From contig NGFH01000001.1 of the NCBI GenBank assembly GCA_002215675.1, positions 1-64,000 of the forward strand: a DNA stretch of 64,000 bases. Direction: 5' to 3'. Both the position numbers and the translations under genes were made by a program. Origin of the DNA: Bacteroidetes bacterium 2013_40CM_41_45 (GTDB lineage: Bacteria; Bacteroidota; Bacteroidia; AKYH767-A; 2013-40CM-41-45). The notes beneath the pieces are model-generated. The model worked only from the letters and a program-made list of their open reading frames with translations, had not been told where the DNA came from and did not search any database. Each line of letters opens with the position of its first letter. The first letter of the stretch is position 1. Below are positions 53,314-60,969 of the stretch, piece after piece.

Positions 53314-54027
53314 TCAACCGCTAATCATTGCTGCAATAAAATATGCAGCAGCAGCAGCAATAATGCCTATCAAAGTAGTGCGTACGGCACCCATTAACGG
53401 TGGCTGACCGGTTGCTTTGCTTTTGTAATAACCAAACATGAGCAGGCAGATAACCGTCATTAAGGAGGAATAAATTAACCCTTCGTGTGGGGAAGCAGTG
53501 AGGATATAAGCAGAGAGCGGAACAATTCCCCCTACTATGTAAGCGAGTCCGATATTACGTGCACTTTGCCGCGCACGGTTGATATCCGGTTTATCGAGGC
53601 CCAGTTCGTATTTCATCATGAAATCAACCCACTTGTCATCGTCCTTGGCAAGCTCATCTACTATCTCGTGTTGTGATTTTTCACTTAGACCGTACTGCGC
53701 AAAAATTTCACGCACTTCTCTTTTTTCGGTTTCGTAGAACTCTTTTATTTCCCGGTATTCCCTTTTAAGCTCAGAGTTGTAATGGTCAACTTCGGTTTTA
53801 CCCGCAAGATAGCCGCCCAGTCCCATAGCGATGGAGCCAGCGACAATTTCAGCAAGCCCTGCCGTTACGATAATACTGTTATCCATGACCGCTCCGCTCA
53901 ATCCGGCAGCAAGAGCAAAAGGAACGGTGAGTCCGTCCGCCATGCCGATGACAATATCGCGCACGGTTGCGGTTTGCTCAAAGTGCTTTTCTACATGCTC
54001 CGCGTGATGATGAAGATGATAATCCAT
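53314..54027 (-). CDS. VIT1/CCC1-family transporter (iron/manganese)
   Basis: A 237-residue five-helix protein of the VIT1/CCC1 family that exports Fe2+ or Mn2+ from the cytosol, into vacuoles in plants and yeast. The first helix region GMADGLTVPFALAAGLSGAV and the AGLAEIVAGSIAMGLGGYLAGKTE second helix carry the family Gly and Glu pattern. A cytosolic helical domain follows (about 78-150) rich in Glu (HYNSELKREYREIKEFYETE, VREIFAQYGLSE), corresponding to the metal-binding domain of VIT1. Three more helices follow to the C-terminus. The start ATG lies 2 bp after the KirBac stop, so the two are probably cotranslated. Confidence 0.92.
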   Translation of the reverse strand: MDYHLHHHAEHVEKHFEQTATVRDIVIGMADGLTVPFALAAGLSGAVMDNSIIVTAGLAEIVAGSIAMGLGGYLAGKTEVDHYNSELKREYREIKEFYETEKREVREIFAQYGLSEKSQHEIVDELAKDDDKWVDFMMKYELGLDKPDINRARQSARNIGLAYIVGGIVPLSAYILTASPHEGLIYSSLMTVICLLMFGYYKSKATGQPPLMGAVRTTLIGIIAAAAAYFIAAMISG

Positions 54028-54029
54028 TT

Positions 54030-55004
54030 TCAGGCGGTTAATTTTTCAGCATCATAGTTCAAATCCGCTTTTTCAAAATCGTTGATGCCGGAAAAATCGA
54101 GCTGAGGAGAACCGTCATTTCCTTTCCCGATAATAGTAACAAACTTAGCTCCGTAAACAACCTGGTCGTATCTGTACGAGGTGCGGGTATGAACTGTATC
54201 GGCAAAGGTGTCGTCAAAAGCTTTGAAGAAAATCAGGAACTCCGCATCACGCGATTTAAGTTCACCAAAGCTCAAATCTTTCAGCGGGCTCTTTTCATCT
54301 ATCGGATGAACAATTGTCCAGCTCATCGAAAGCATGGTAATTTTATTGCGTTCCAGTTCAAGCGGAAAAAATTTTCTTATTTCTTTCCCATCTTCGCTTA
54401 CAACCATCGTCAGGACAACGGTCACCTCTGCATCGAGCAATTCACTGTGGCTTTTACTGGCAAAGCGAAACATCCACCCGTTGATTCCCTGGTAAGGTGC
54501 AACAACGGCATTCTGGCTAAAGACAAGACGTGCGCGCGGGCGCGAAAACCTTCCATACAATAATCCTGTTGCCAGAGCAAACCCGAGCAAGCCAACCATA
54601 GATTCGACAGATGCAATGGTACTGGCAAGATTTCCTGTCGGGTTTATTCTCCCGTAACCAAGCGTTGTAAGCGTCTGTGCTGAAAAGAAAAAAGCATCTT
54701 CAAATTTTTCAACCGGAGTTGTGCCCGTGACACCGGCAAGATTTTGCACCCCAATCAATTCATATAAACCCGCAAAAAAAAGATTCATAAGAATGTAGCT
54801 TCCCACCACAAGGAGATTGAATTTAGTCCATGACATGTTGGTAAGAGAATGATAGAACTGAATCTTCTCGAAAAAGTTAAGTCCTTTCTTGCGGACATTT
54901 GAGCTGCCATCGGGATGCATAAGCCGCTGGTTTCGTGAAACCACCTTGGTTCCGAAACCGAAATCGCGGAGCTCTTCTTCAGTTTTCTTTCTGTAAATTT
55001 TCAT
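54030..55004 (-). CDS. Inward-rectifier-type potassium channel (KirBac)
   Basis: A 324-residue channel subunit. Two membrane helices (about 63-82 and 128-150) flank a pore loop with the selectivity filter TTLGYG at 113-118 (FFFSAQTLTTLGYGRI), the K+ channel signature. The C-terminal half (about 155-310) is the cytosolic Ig-like Kir domain (RPRARLVFSQNAVVAPYQG, MLSMSWTIVHPIDEKSPL). It is therefore a KirBac type, a tetrameric K+ channel. It lies 2 bp upstream of the VIT1-type gene and 66 bp downstream of the desaturase gene. No ligand-binding clue is visible. Confidence 0.95.
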   Translation of the reverse strand: MKIYRKKTEEELRDFGFGTKVVSRNQRLMHPDGSSNVRKKGLNFFEKIQFYHSLTNMSWTKFNLLVVGSYILMNLFFAGLYELIGVQNLAGVTGTTPVEKFEDAFFFSAQTLTTLGYGRINPTGNLASTIASVESMVGLLGFALATGLLYGRFSRPRARLVFSQNAVVAPYQGINGWMFRFASKSHSELLDAEVTVVLTMVVSEDGKEIRKFFPLELERNKITMLSMSWTIVHPIDEKSPLKDLSFGELKSRDAEFLIFFKAFDDTFADTVHTRTSYRYDQVVYGAKFVTIIGKGNDGSPQLDFSGINDFEKADLNYDAEKLTA

Positions 55005-55070
55005 GGAGTAGTAATAACTAATGACGCGAAATTACAAATTCGCTACGATGGACTGCCTATCAAAGAATAT

Positions 55071-56081
55071 TCAGGAAACCATTTTCTCTTCAACCAGCTC
55101 CGCATCCGGTTTCGATTCATCGCTAAGCAAAACGTTACCTCTTTCTTTGCGCAGCAGGCGGTGGAAGAGAGAAATTTCTTTATCAAAAATAAAACGAAGC
55201 AAAAGCAATGTCCATGAAGTATGATACCGTAAGGTGTTGTAAAAAGCGGGAGCCGTTTTCCGTATTCGCGGCAGCTTATTCCAGGGGACAGATGGAAAAT
55301 CGTGATGCTCGTTGTGATAACCCACATTGAATGCTATAGAATTAAGAACACCGTAATAGCTGTAAGTTTCCTGCAGGCCTTTTGTAAGATAATGTTCCTG
55401 CACCCATCGCGCACCGAGCGGATGCAACCCTACTGAAAAGAAAAAACTCGCTACAAGAAATACGAATGCTTTTGGTCCAAGAAAAATAATTATGGCAGCA
55501 TCAAAAGAAAATTGCACGAGCCAATTCACTCCAACCCAAATGTCGAACTGCTTGATTTCTTTCGTCCGGAAAGTGCGCCCCACCTGGAATACAGGATACA
55601 GCAAAAGCCAAATCATTTTTCCCAGGAAAGAATTGTTGATGAGCCGTGCTTCCCACCAATCGGGCAGATCGGCATCCAGTTCATGAATTCCCTGGAACGA
55701 ATGATGCTTAATATGGTATCGCTTGAATGAAACCGAACTCGGAAACGTTTGAGGCAGGTTTGCAAAAATTCCGGACAGAATATTAAGAGCCGGCTTTTTA
55801 AAAAGAAGGTTATGCGCGCATTCATGAATCATGACAAATAACGAATGATTGGCAAATGCCCCCAAAAAATATGCAGCGGCAAAAACAATCCACCATGACG
55901 AATCTTTAACAAGATAAGCCATCACCACCATGAAAGAAACTAACCCGGCAATGGCAAAAAACGTATAAGGATTTTTGCCAATCAGGTGCCTTACCTGAGG
56001 ATGTTCTTTCAAAATACTTTTGGTACGGTCGCGGTGCGGTTCTCGCTCTTCAGAATAATAAAAATCGTTTCTTTTTGACAT
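55071..56081 (-). CDS. Sphingolipid delta-4 (dihydroceramide) desaturase homologue
   Basis: A 336-residue membrane desaturase whose whole sequence aligns by eye with eukaryotic DEGS1-type dihydroceramide delta-4 desaturases. The N-terminal DES segment (residues 6-38: EPHRDRTKSILKEHPQVRHL) resembles the N-terminal DES domain of those enzymes. The three His boxes are intact: HECAH 86-90, HIKHH 123-127 and HNEHH 256-260, the last within ETYSYYGVLN...FNVGYHNEHHDFPSVPW, nearly the eukaryotic wording. Hydrophobic segments lie at about 40-58, 62-80, 152-165, 185-202 and 203-220. The family makes the delta-4 double bond of ceramides. Whether this one acts on ceramide is inferred. First gene of a likely transcript with KirBac and VIT1. 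Confidence 0.93.
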   Translation of the reverse strand: MSKRNDFYYSEEREPHRDRTKSILKEHPQVRHLIGKNPYTFFAIAGLVSFMVVMAYLVKDSSWWIVFAAAYFLGAFANHSLFVMIHECAHNLLFKKPALNILSGIFANLPQTFPSSVSFKRYHIKHHSFQGIHELDADLPDWWEARLINNSFLGKMIWLLLYPVFQVGRTFRTKEIKQFDIWVGVNWLVQFSFDAAIIIFLGPKAFVFLVASFFFSVGLHPLGARWVQEHYLTKGLQETYSYYGVLNSIAFNVGYHNEHHDFPSVPWNKLPRIRKTAPAFYNTLRYHTSWTLLLLRFIFDKEISLFHRLLRKERGNVLLSDESKPDAELVEEKMVS

Positions 56082-56127
56082 TTATGATTTACAGGGCGTA
56101 AACGTAAGAAAAATTCGGCGGTTCCTC

Positions 56128-56685
56128 TCAGACTTGTCCAACTCCGCCTGAAATAACAAATTTAATCATATCGGGGCCCGATGCATCAATCTTGCGCACA
56201 TTTTCCCTCGGAAGAATTACCAATTCGCCCATAAAGCTGTAAGAGAATGGAAGATAAACAGCAACTTTTTCTTTCCCGAATCCCAATTGTTCCAATTCAT
56301 TGCTGGTGATGAACCCGATTCTTTCCGTATCTGAGTTTTTTTCAAGCTTAACGGCAACAGGGTGGTTAAAGCTTTTTTTCTCCCCGACAAATGCAGCAAT
56401 CAAATCCTTAACGGAAGTGAAAATGAGTTTTACCAACGGAGCCCGTTCCATAAGATGTTGTATGTACGCGAATAACGGATTGCCCAGAACGCGCATGCCG
56501 ATGTAACCGGCAACAGTTATAAAAACCAAAACGGCAATGATTCCCAGTCCCGGGATACGCAGGCTGGAAAGAAACGGTAAAAGATTATCTATCCAGTACA
56601 GCAACTGATAAAGGACATATATGGTTACAACAATGGGAACGACAAAAAGGAGTCCTTGCAGGAAGTAGTTGACAATTTTTTTCAT
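56128..56685 (-). CDS. DUF502 family membrane protein
   Basis: A 185-residue protein from ATG 56685 (MKKIVNYFLQGLLFVVPIVV); a longer frame to 56790 would place odd Cys/Phe-rich sequence before the conserved start. Two membrane helices (about 6-28 and 45-68) and a C-terminal soluble beta domain with GFITSNELEQLGFGKEKVAVYLPFSYSFMGELVILPRENVR, as in DUF502 proteins. These are widespread inner-membrane proteins without a settled role. Its neighbours on this strand are the desaturase 46 bp downstream and the cyclase gene 55 bp upstream. Confidence 0.88.
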   Translation of the reverse strand: MKKIVNYFLQGLLFVVPIVVTIYVLYQLLYWIDNLLPFLSSLRIPGLGIIAVLVFITVAGYIGMRVLGNPLFAYIQHLMERAPLVKLIFTSVKDLIAAFVGEKKSFNHPVAVKLEKNSDTERIGFITSNELEQLGFGKEKVAVYLPFSYSFMGELVILPRENVRKIDASGPDMIKFVISGGVGQV

Positions 56686-56740
56686 GGGATAAAATTTTGG
56701 AAATGAACTATTTTGAAACGAAATTATTATAAAAATGTTT

Positions 56741-57490
56741 TTACTGCAACGGAAACAAAACCGGCCTGGAAGGGCTTGCATCATTATCAAAAGAGGCTAC
56801 CTGCAGGTTGAGAAAATACATTCCGTCCGCAACAATAGAAGGAACATAAATTAATTCTGTAATGGTTGAATGAACTCTTGGGGCTGCAGGATAATTCCAG
56901 AAAGCGCGGTGCGCCAGCAGTTTTCCTCCGTCATCTTCTCTATCCATAGACGGGAGGTCAATGAGCAACTGTTTAATTCCCGCCTCACAAACAAATGCAG
57001 CCGCTTCATGATGAAGATAAGGAGGATTAGTTCCGGAATAATTTCTTGACTTTTTACTTTCATCATTAGGCAGTGTGCGGATGAGTAATGCATCAGGACG
57101 GTGATTCCCGATTTGTTTTTGAAGCTGCTCTTTCGAAATTATTCTATCGCCATTCCTTTGCTCCGGAGAAATGCTGATTAGTAAAGCGATAAAAAAAAAT
57201 TCTGTGAGGCAATCGTTGATGCTGTATTTTTCTTTTGTGATGTGGCCGATACATTCGGTGTGCGTTCCATTGCCGTGAGGGCTGAAAAAAATATTGTTCA
57301 CGTTGCACGAGCCGCCTCTCTGCACCGAACCCACAAAGGTGCCGCTCTCTGCTGCCTGGTACTTTATATCGGGCAAATGAAAAGCGCTGACATGAGGCTC
57401 TTGCTCTTCCTTTAACGGAATAGAAATATCCAGGGGCGATGAAAAATCAACACGGAATAATTTTCCGTTATGTTCAATGGTAGAAATCAT
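56741..57490 (-). CDS. Cyclase (kynurenine formamidase-like) family hydrolase
   Basis: A 249-residue soluble protein of the cyclase family, which includes kynurenine formamidase and other metal-dependent hydrolases. The metal-binding stretch reads HGNGTHTECIGHI (about residues 71-83), a variant of HxGTHxDxPxH with Asp to Glu and no Pro. A C-terminal block has DLPSMDREDDGGKLLAHRAFW, carrying His and Asp/Glu residues that complete the site. The substrate is unknown. It lies 35 bp downstream of lipB on the same strand. No signal peptide. Confidence 0.8.
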   Translation of the reverse strand: MISTIEHNGKLFRVDFSSPLDISIPLKEEQEPHVSAFHLPDIKYQAAESGTFVGSVQRGGSCNVNNIFFSPHGNGTHTECIGHITKEKYSINDCLTEFFFIALLISISPEQRNGDRIISKEQLQKQIGNHRPDALLIRTLPNDESKKSRNYSGTNPPYLHHEAAAFVCEAGIKQLLIDLPSMDREDDGGKLLAHRAFWNYPAAPRVHSTITELIYVPSIVADGMYFLNLQVASFDNDASPSRPVLFPLQ

Positions 57491-57525
57491 CTTTGCTAAA
57501 ATAGAAGGAAAAAATCAACAATAAA

Positions 57526-58278
57526 CTAAGCTGGAATCTGCATCGCTTCTTCCATCAATTCCATTTCAAAAAGCGTTGCAATATTTTTTTTCAGGATTGA
57601 TTTTACATCTTCAATATTGACTTCTTGTCCAAGCTCTTTTTGCATTGAAGTAACTTCTTTATCGGCAATGCCGCAAGGGATAATGTTATTAAAATAACCT
57701 AAGTCGGTATTCACATTGAATGCAAAACCATGCATAGTAACCCAGCGCGAACAGCGAACACCAAACGAACAAATTTTTCGTGGAGATTTACTTTCCGCGT
57801 CCCCGCCTGCCGAAGTGTTCGGCACGTAGGCAGGTATCCAAACACCTGTGAGCCCATTTATTCTTCCTGCATTGATATTGTATTCTTTTAACGTGCAAAT
57901 GACTGCTTCTTCTAAGTATCGCAGGTATTTATGTATGTCTGTGAAAAACAAATCAAGGTTCAGAATCGGGTAACCTACAATCTGGCCCGGGCCATGATAT
58001 GTAATATCGCCACCTCGGTTGTTTTTGTAAAAAGCCGCGTCAACTCTTCTGAGTTCCCCGTCATGAATGAGTAGGTTTTTTTCATCTCCGTTTCTGCCAA
58101 GAGTGTAGACGTGGGGGTGCTCGCAAAAAAGTAAGTGGTTAGGAGTTCGGTGTTCGGAGACAGGAAAATCGCGCTGTTCAAGTTTCTGCTGAACAATTTC
58201 ATTGAAAAGCTTTTCCTGGTAATCCCAGCAAACTTTGTAGTCAATTAATCCTAAATCCTGAAAAAAAACCTTTTGCAT
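57526..58278 (-). CDS. lipB: Octanoyl-[ACP]:protein N-octanoyltransferase LipB
   Basis: Transfers octanoyl from acyl carrier protein to lipoyl domains, the first step of lipoate biosynthesis. Signatures: RGGDITYHGPGQIVGYPIL (about 88-106), RCSRWVTMHGFAFNVNTDL, and the catalytic Cys202 in IIPCGIADKEVTS with Lys207. Between GVWI and RKICSFGV there is an insertion of about 14 residues (149-162, IPAYVPNTSAGGDA) coded by a palindromic repeat (57806-57834), where related LipB proteins have a short loop. A perfect -7 element sits only 5 bases before the ATG, so the mRNA may be nearly leaderless. Length 250. Confidence 0.95.
   Translation of the reverse strand: MQKVFFQDLGLIDYKVCWDYQEKLFNEIVQQKLEQRDFPVSEHRTPNHLLFCEHPHVYTLGRNGDEKNLLIHDGELRRVDAAFYKNNRGGDITYHGPGQIVGYPILNLDLFFTDIHKYLRYLEEAVICTLKEYNINAGRINGLTGVWIPAYVPNTSAGGDAESKSPRKICSFGVRCSRWVTMHGFAFNVNTDLGYFNNIIPCGIADKEVTSMQKELGQEVNIEDVKSILKKNIATLFEMELMEEAMQIPA
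57806..57834. repeat. Family A palindromic element inside lipB
   Basis: CCTGCC (57806-57811) pairs with GGCAGG (57829-57834); inside, TGCCGAA (57808-57814) pairs with TTCGGCA (57818-57824) across GTG. The arms match the intergenic elements at 32592 and 35320. The lipB frame stays open, and the element encodes a loop segment. Confidence 0.75.
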
Positions 58279-58282
58279 GGAG

Positions 58283-58290
58283 CAAAGGTA
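58283..58290 (-). promoter_or_regulatory. -7 element of lipB
   Basis: On the minus strand TACCTTTG matches TAnnTTTG exactly and lies 4 bases before the lipB ATG, implying a leaderless or nearly leaderless transcript. Confidence 0.45.
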
Positions 58291-58343
58291 CGGAGGAGAA
58301 TAGTTCCTAGATGAAAGTCGCTTTTAGATTTAAAAAAAGCGTT

Positions 58344-59327
58344 TTAGTTCTTCCCTAACTCGCTTTTCAGCACATCAATAATTTTCACCTCAACAGGGTC
58401 AATTCCTTTTTTTTCTGCAAGGAAAAGAGAAACCCAGTCGGTGAGATGGATAAGATAAATGCTTTGCTCAAGCATTGAATTGCCTTTGCTCCAGATTTCC
58501 TTTATATGTGGAGTGTGTTTCGCAAAAACTTTTTTGCTGAATTCAATACGCATTTGCGTGCGCTGGAAATCGGTTTTGTTTCTAAGAATCACAACGGCTA
58601 AATCATTTCTTCCACCTGCCCAGCCGACCAATTCGTTGTGGTTCATTTCCGGCAGGATGTGATGCCAGCAAAGCATTTTGCTATTTTCGTTCAGCTGCTG
58701 CCGGAAGCGCGTGGCTACACCATTGTAACCATCTACAGCATACAGCACCGGAATTTTATTATGAAGAAATTCTGCAACGGCAGTCGCTTCTTCCCGCATC
58801 TTTTTTTCTTCTGCATCAATCAAATCGGCGGCACTGTTCAGCTGCTTTTCAAAATCAGTTCTAATCAGTTGAAACTTTTTCAAAATGAAAAACAATTGGG
58901 TGAGTGAGTATGCCAATGCAGCCCGGGGAGGAGAACCACCGGGAATAGTAATGAGGTCACAGTTATTTTGTTTCGCCATCTCTGCAATTTTTCCTCCCGA
59001 TGTGACACATACAATTTTTGCTTTCGCTTTCAACGCAGCTTCCATCGCATGAATCGTTTCCTCCGTATTGCCTGAATAAGAAGAAACTATCACCAGCGAA
59101 TTTTCATTTACAAAAGCAGGAATAAAATAATCTTTGTTCACAACGACCGGAACCGGGCACTCTCCCGCAACAATTTCAGAAACAATAGTTCCGCCTATGC
59201 CGCTGCCGCCAAGTCCGGTAATAACAATATTGCGGATTGCGGATTGCGGATTGCGGATTGTTGCGTTCGCGCCAATCTTTATAGCTTCCCGCAATTGTTT
59301 TGAAAAATTTTCAATGAGGGTTTTCAT
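58344..59327 (-). CDS. Bifunctional phosphoglucose/phosphomannose isomerase-like SIS protein
   Basis: A 327-residue sugar isomerase (SIS) protein. N-terminal SIS domain with TGLGGSGIGG (about 35-44), VIVSSYSGNTEETI and AKIVCVTSGGKIAEMA. The C-terminal part has LCWHHILPEMNHNELVGW, the Glu/His motif of the bifunctional PGI/PMI family. It should interconvert fructose-6-P with glucose-6-P and mannose-6-P. The start is set at ATG 59327 (MKTLIENFSKQLREAI); an in-frame ATG 12 codons upstream reads poorly. Residues 23-32 (TIRNPQSAIR) are encoded by a heptanucleotide array (59229-59260), an intrusion before the SIS loop. Confidence 0.9.
   Translation of the reverse strand: MKTLIENFSKQLREAIKIGANATIRNPQSAIRNIVITGLGGSGIGGTIVSEIVAGECPVPVVVNKDYFIPAFVNENSLVIVSSYSGNTEETIHAMEAALKAKAKIVCVTSGGKIAEMAKQNNCDLITIPGGSPPRAALAYSLTQLFFILKKFQLIRTDFEKQLNSAADLIDAEEKKMREEATAVAEFLHNKIPVLYAVDGYNGVATRFRQQLNENSKMLCWHHILPEMNHNELVGWAGGRNDLAVVILRNKTDFQRTQMRIEFSKKVFAKHTPHIKEIWSKGNSMLEQSIYLIHLTDWVSLFLAEKKGIDPVEVKIIDVLKSELGKN
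59229..59260. repeat. Heptanucleotide array inside the isomerase gene, ATTGCGG x4.6
   Basis: Four exact ATTGCGG units and a partial fifth lie in the coding region. Seven is not a multiple of three, so any change in copy number by one unit shifts the frame of the isomerase. Confidence 0.95.
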
Positions 59328-59456
59328 CCGGCTGTAAAAATAAGAATAGAACACGGATGACACGGAAAGGATGGATTCGAAACTAATAACTTTAACCTGC
59401 TTAGCCGTGAGAGATATTTTTGAAAACGTATTTTCGTCTACTCAAAGCTATCCCAT

Positions 59457-60932
59457 ATGAGCAGCAAAACTAACCTGAGTGCTCTGCCTGTACTTATCTC
59501 CGTTTTTTTCTTCTGGGGATTTGTGGCAGCAAGCAACGACATTCTCATTCCTGTTTTCAAGGAGAAATTAAATCTTGAACAGTGGCAGAGTCAGATGATT
59601 TCGTTCGCCTTTTATGTGGCGTATACCGTTGGCTCGCTTATTTATTTTTCTGTATCACGTGCAAGCGGTGGGGATATCCTGAACAAGATTGGTTACAAAA
59701 ATGGTATTGCGCTGGGGCTTGTTATCTCTGCGCTCGGAACATTGCTGTTTTATCCTGCCGCGCAGTCTTCTTCCTTCGGGTTAATGATTAGCGGCTTATT
59801 TATTGTCGGCCTTGGATTTTCCCTTCAGCAAACCGCTGCCAACCCTCTCACTATTACCATCGGCAACCCGAAAAAAGGCGCGCAGCGTTTGAGTTTGGCA
59901 GGAGGCATTAACAATATCGGTACAACGATTGGGCCGGTCATTGTCAGCCTGGCGATTTTCGGCTCGCTGGCGCCCGGGCAAAAATTAGAAACTCTTGAAT
60001 CGGTGAAAACGCCCTACCTTATTTTAGGCGCTGCATTTTTAGTTGTGGCTCTTATCTTTAAGCTCTCTTCTCTCCCAAATTATATAGAGCATGAAGATGT
60101 GAAGCAGGGGAATGAAAGTAATTCTTCCCGAAAAAGTGCGTTGAGCTATCCGCAATTGTGGCTAGGTATGATTGCCATATTCCTGTATGTAGGAGTGGAA
60201 GTTTCAACCGCATCCAATCTTCCTGAGTTTATGCGGCAGCATATACACATTACCACTGACAGGGTAGCGCCCTACGTTTCACTCTTTTGGGCGAGCTTGA
60301 TGATTGGCCGATGGACAAACGCTGTTGGCGCATTTGATTTAAGCAAAGGCGCAAAGCACGTATTTAGATTCCTGATGCCGTATCTAGCTTTTCTTGTTTT
60401 TCTTTTGGTGAACAAAATTGCCGAGCACGATATTACACCGTTTTATCTTTACACGTTTATTATTGTCTCCATTATCGCTGCTGATATTTTAAGCCAGGGA
60501 AATCCCGCACGCCAGCTTATTATTTTTTCGCTGTGCGGAATCACAGCACTTCTTATCGGCATTATGGCTGACGGAATGACAAGCGTATATGCATTTATCA
60601 GTGTCGGATTGTTTTGCTCCACGTTATGGCCGTGTATATTCACGCTTGCAATTGCAGGATTGGGCAAGCACACCAACGAAGGTTCCGGATTTTTAATCAT
60701 GATGATTATGGGCGGAGGATTTGTAAGTTTGTTCCAGGGATGGCTTGCAAAAGATGAATTGCTTGGAATACAATGGAGTTACTTAGTAGGCATTGCCTGT
60801 TTTGCATATCTTTTCTATTATGGATGGAAAACAAGTAACATTCTCAAGGCGCAAGGCATAGAGTATGAAACTTCAGCCAAAAAACTTCCTCAGGAGGTCA
60901 CAGCGGAAAAACAGCAGGCGGGCGTGGCTTAG
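59457..60932 (+). CDS. Sugar MFS importer, FHS family (NagP/GluP-like)
   Basis: A 491-residue 12-helix major-facilitator transporter of the fucose-glucose/galactose (FHS) family. N-terminal helix FFFWGFVAASNDILIPVF, then GLGFSLQQTAANPLTITIG and GGINNIGTTIGPVIVS, typical for the family. FHS members include L-fucose, glucose/galactose and N-acetylglucosamine importers. The downstream kinase, hexosaminidase and glycosylasparaginase make an amino sugar (GlcNAc) the likely cargo, which is an inference. Starts an operon of four genes. Confidence 0.93.
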   Translation: MSSKTNLSALPVLISVFFFWGFVAASNDILIPVFKEKLNLEQWQSQMISFAFYVAYTVGSLIYFSVSRASGGDILNKIGYKNGIALGLVISALGTLLFYPAAQSSSFGLMISGLFIVGLGFSLQQTAANPLTITIGNPKKGAQRLSLAGGINNIGTTIGPVIVSLAIFGSLAPGQKLETLESVKTPYLILGAAFLVVALIFKLSSLPNYIEHEDVKQGNESNSSRKSALSYPQLWLGMIAIFLYVGVEVSTASNLPEFMRQHIHITTDRVAPYVSLFWASLMIGRWTNAVGAFDLSKGAKHVFRFLMPYLAFLVFLLVNKIAEHDITPFYLYTFIIVSIIAADILSQGNPARQLIIFSLCGITALLIGIMADGMTSVYAFISVGLFCSTLWPCIFTLAIAGLGKHTNEGSGFLIMMIMGGGFVSLFQGWLAKDELLGIQWSYLVGIACFAYLFYYGWKTSNILKAQGIEYETSAKKLPQEVTAEKQQAGVA

Positions 60933-60969
60933 TGTTTTGTTGAACTGATAAGGGCATAGGAGAACAGCC

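Noticed and set aside
59360-59390. GATTCGAA at 59375 as part of a tRNA T-arm
   Set aside because: No acceptor or anticodon stem can be drawn around it.
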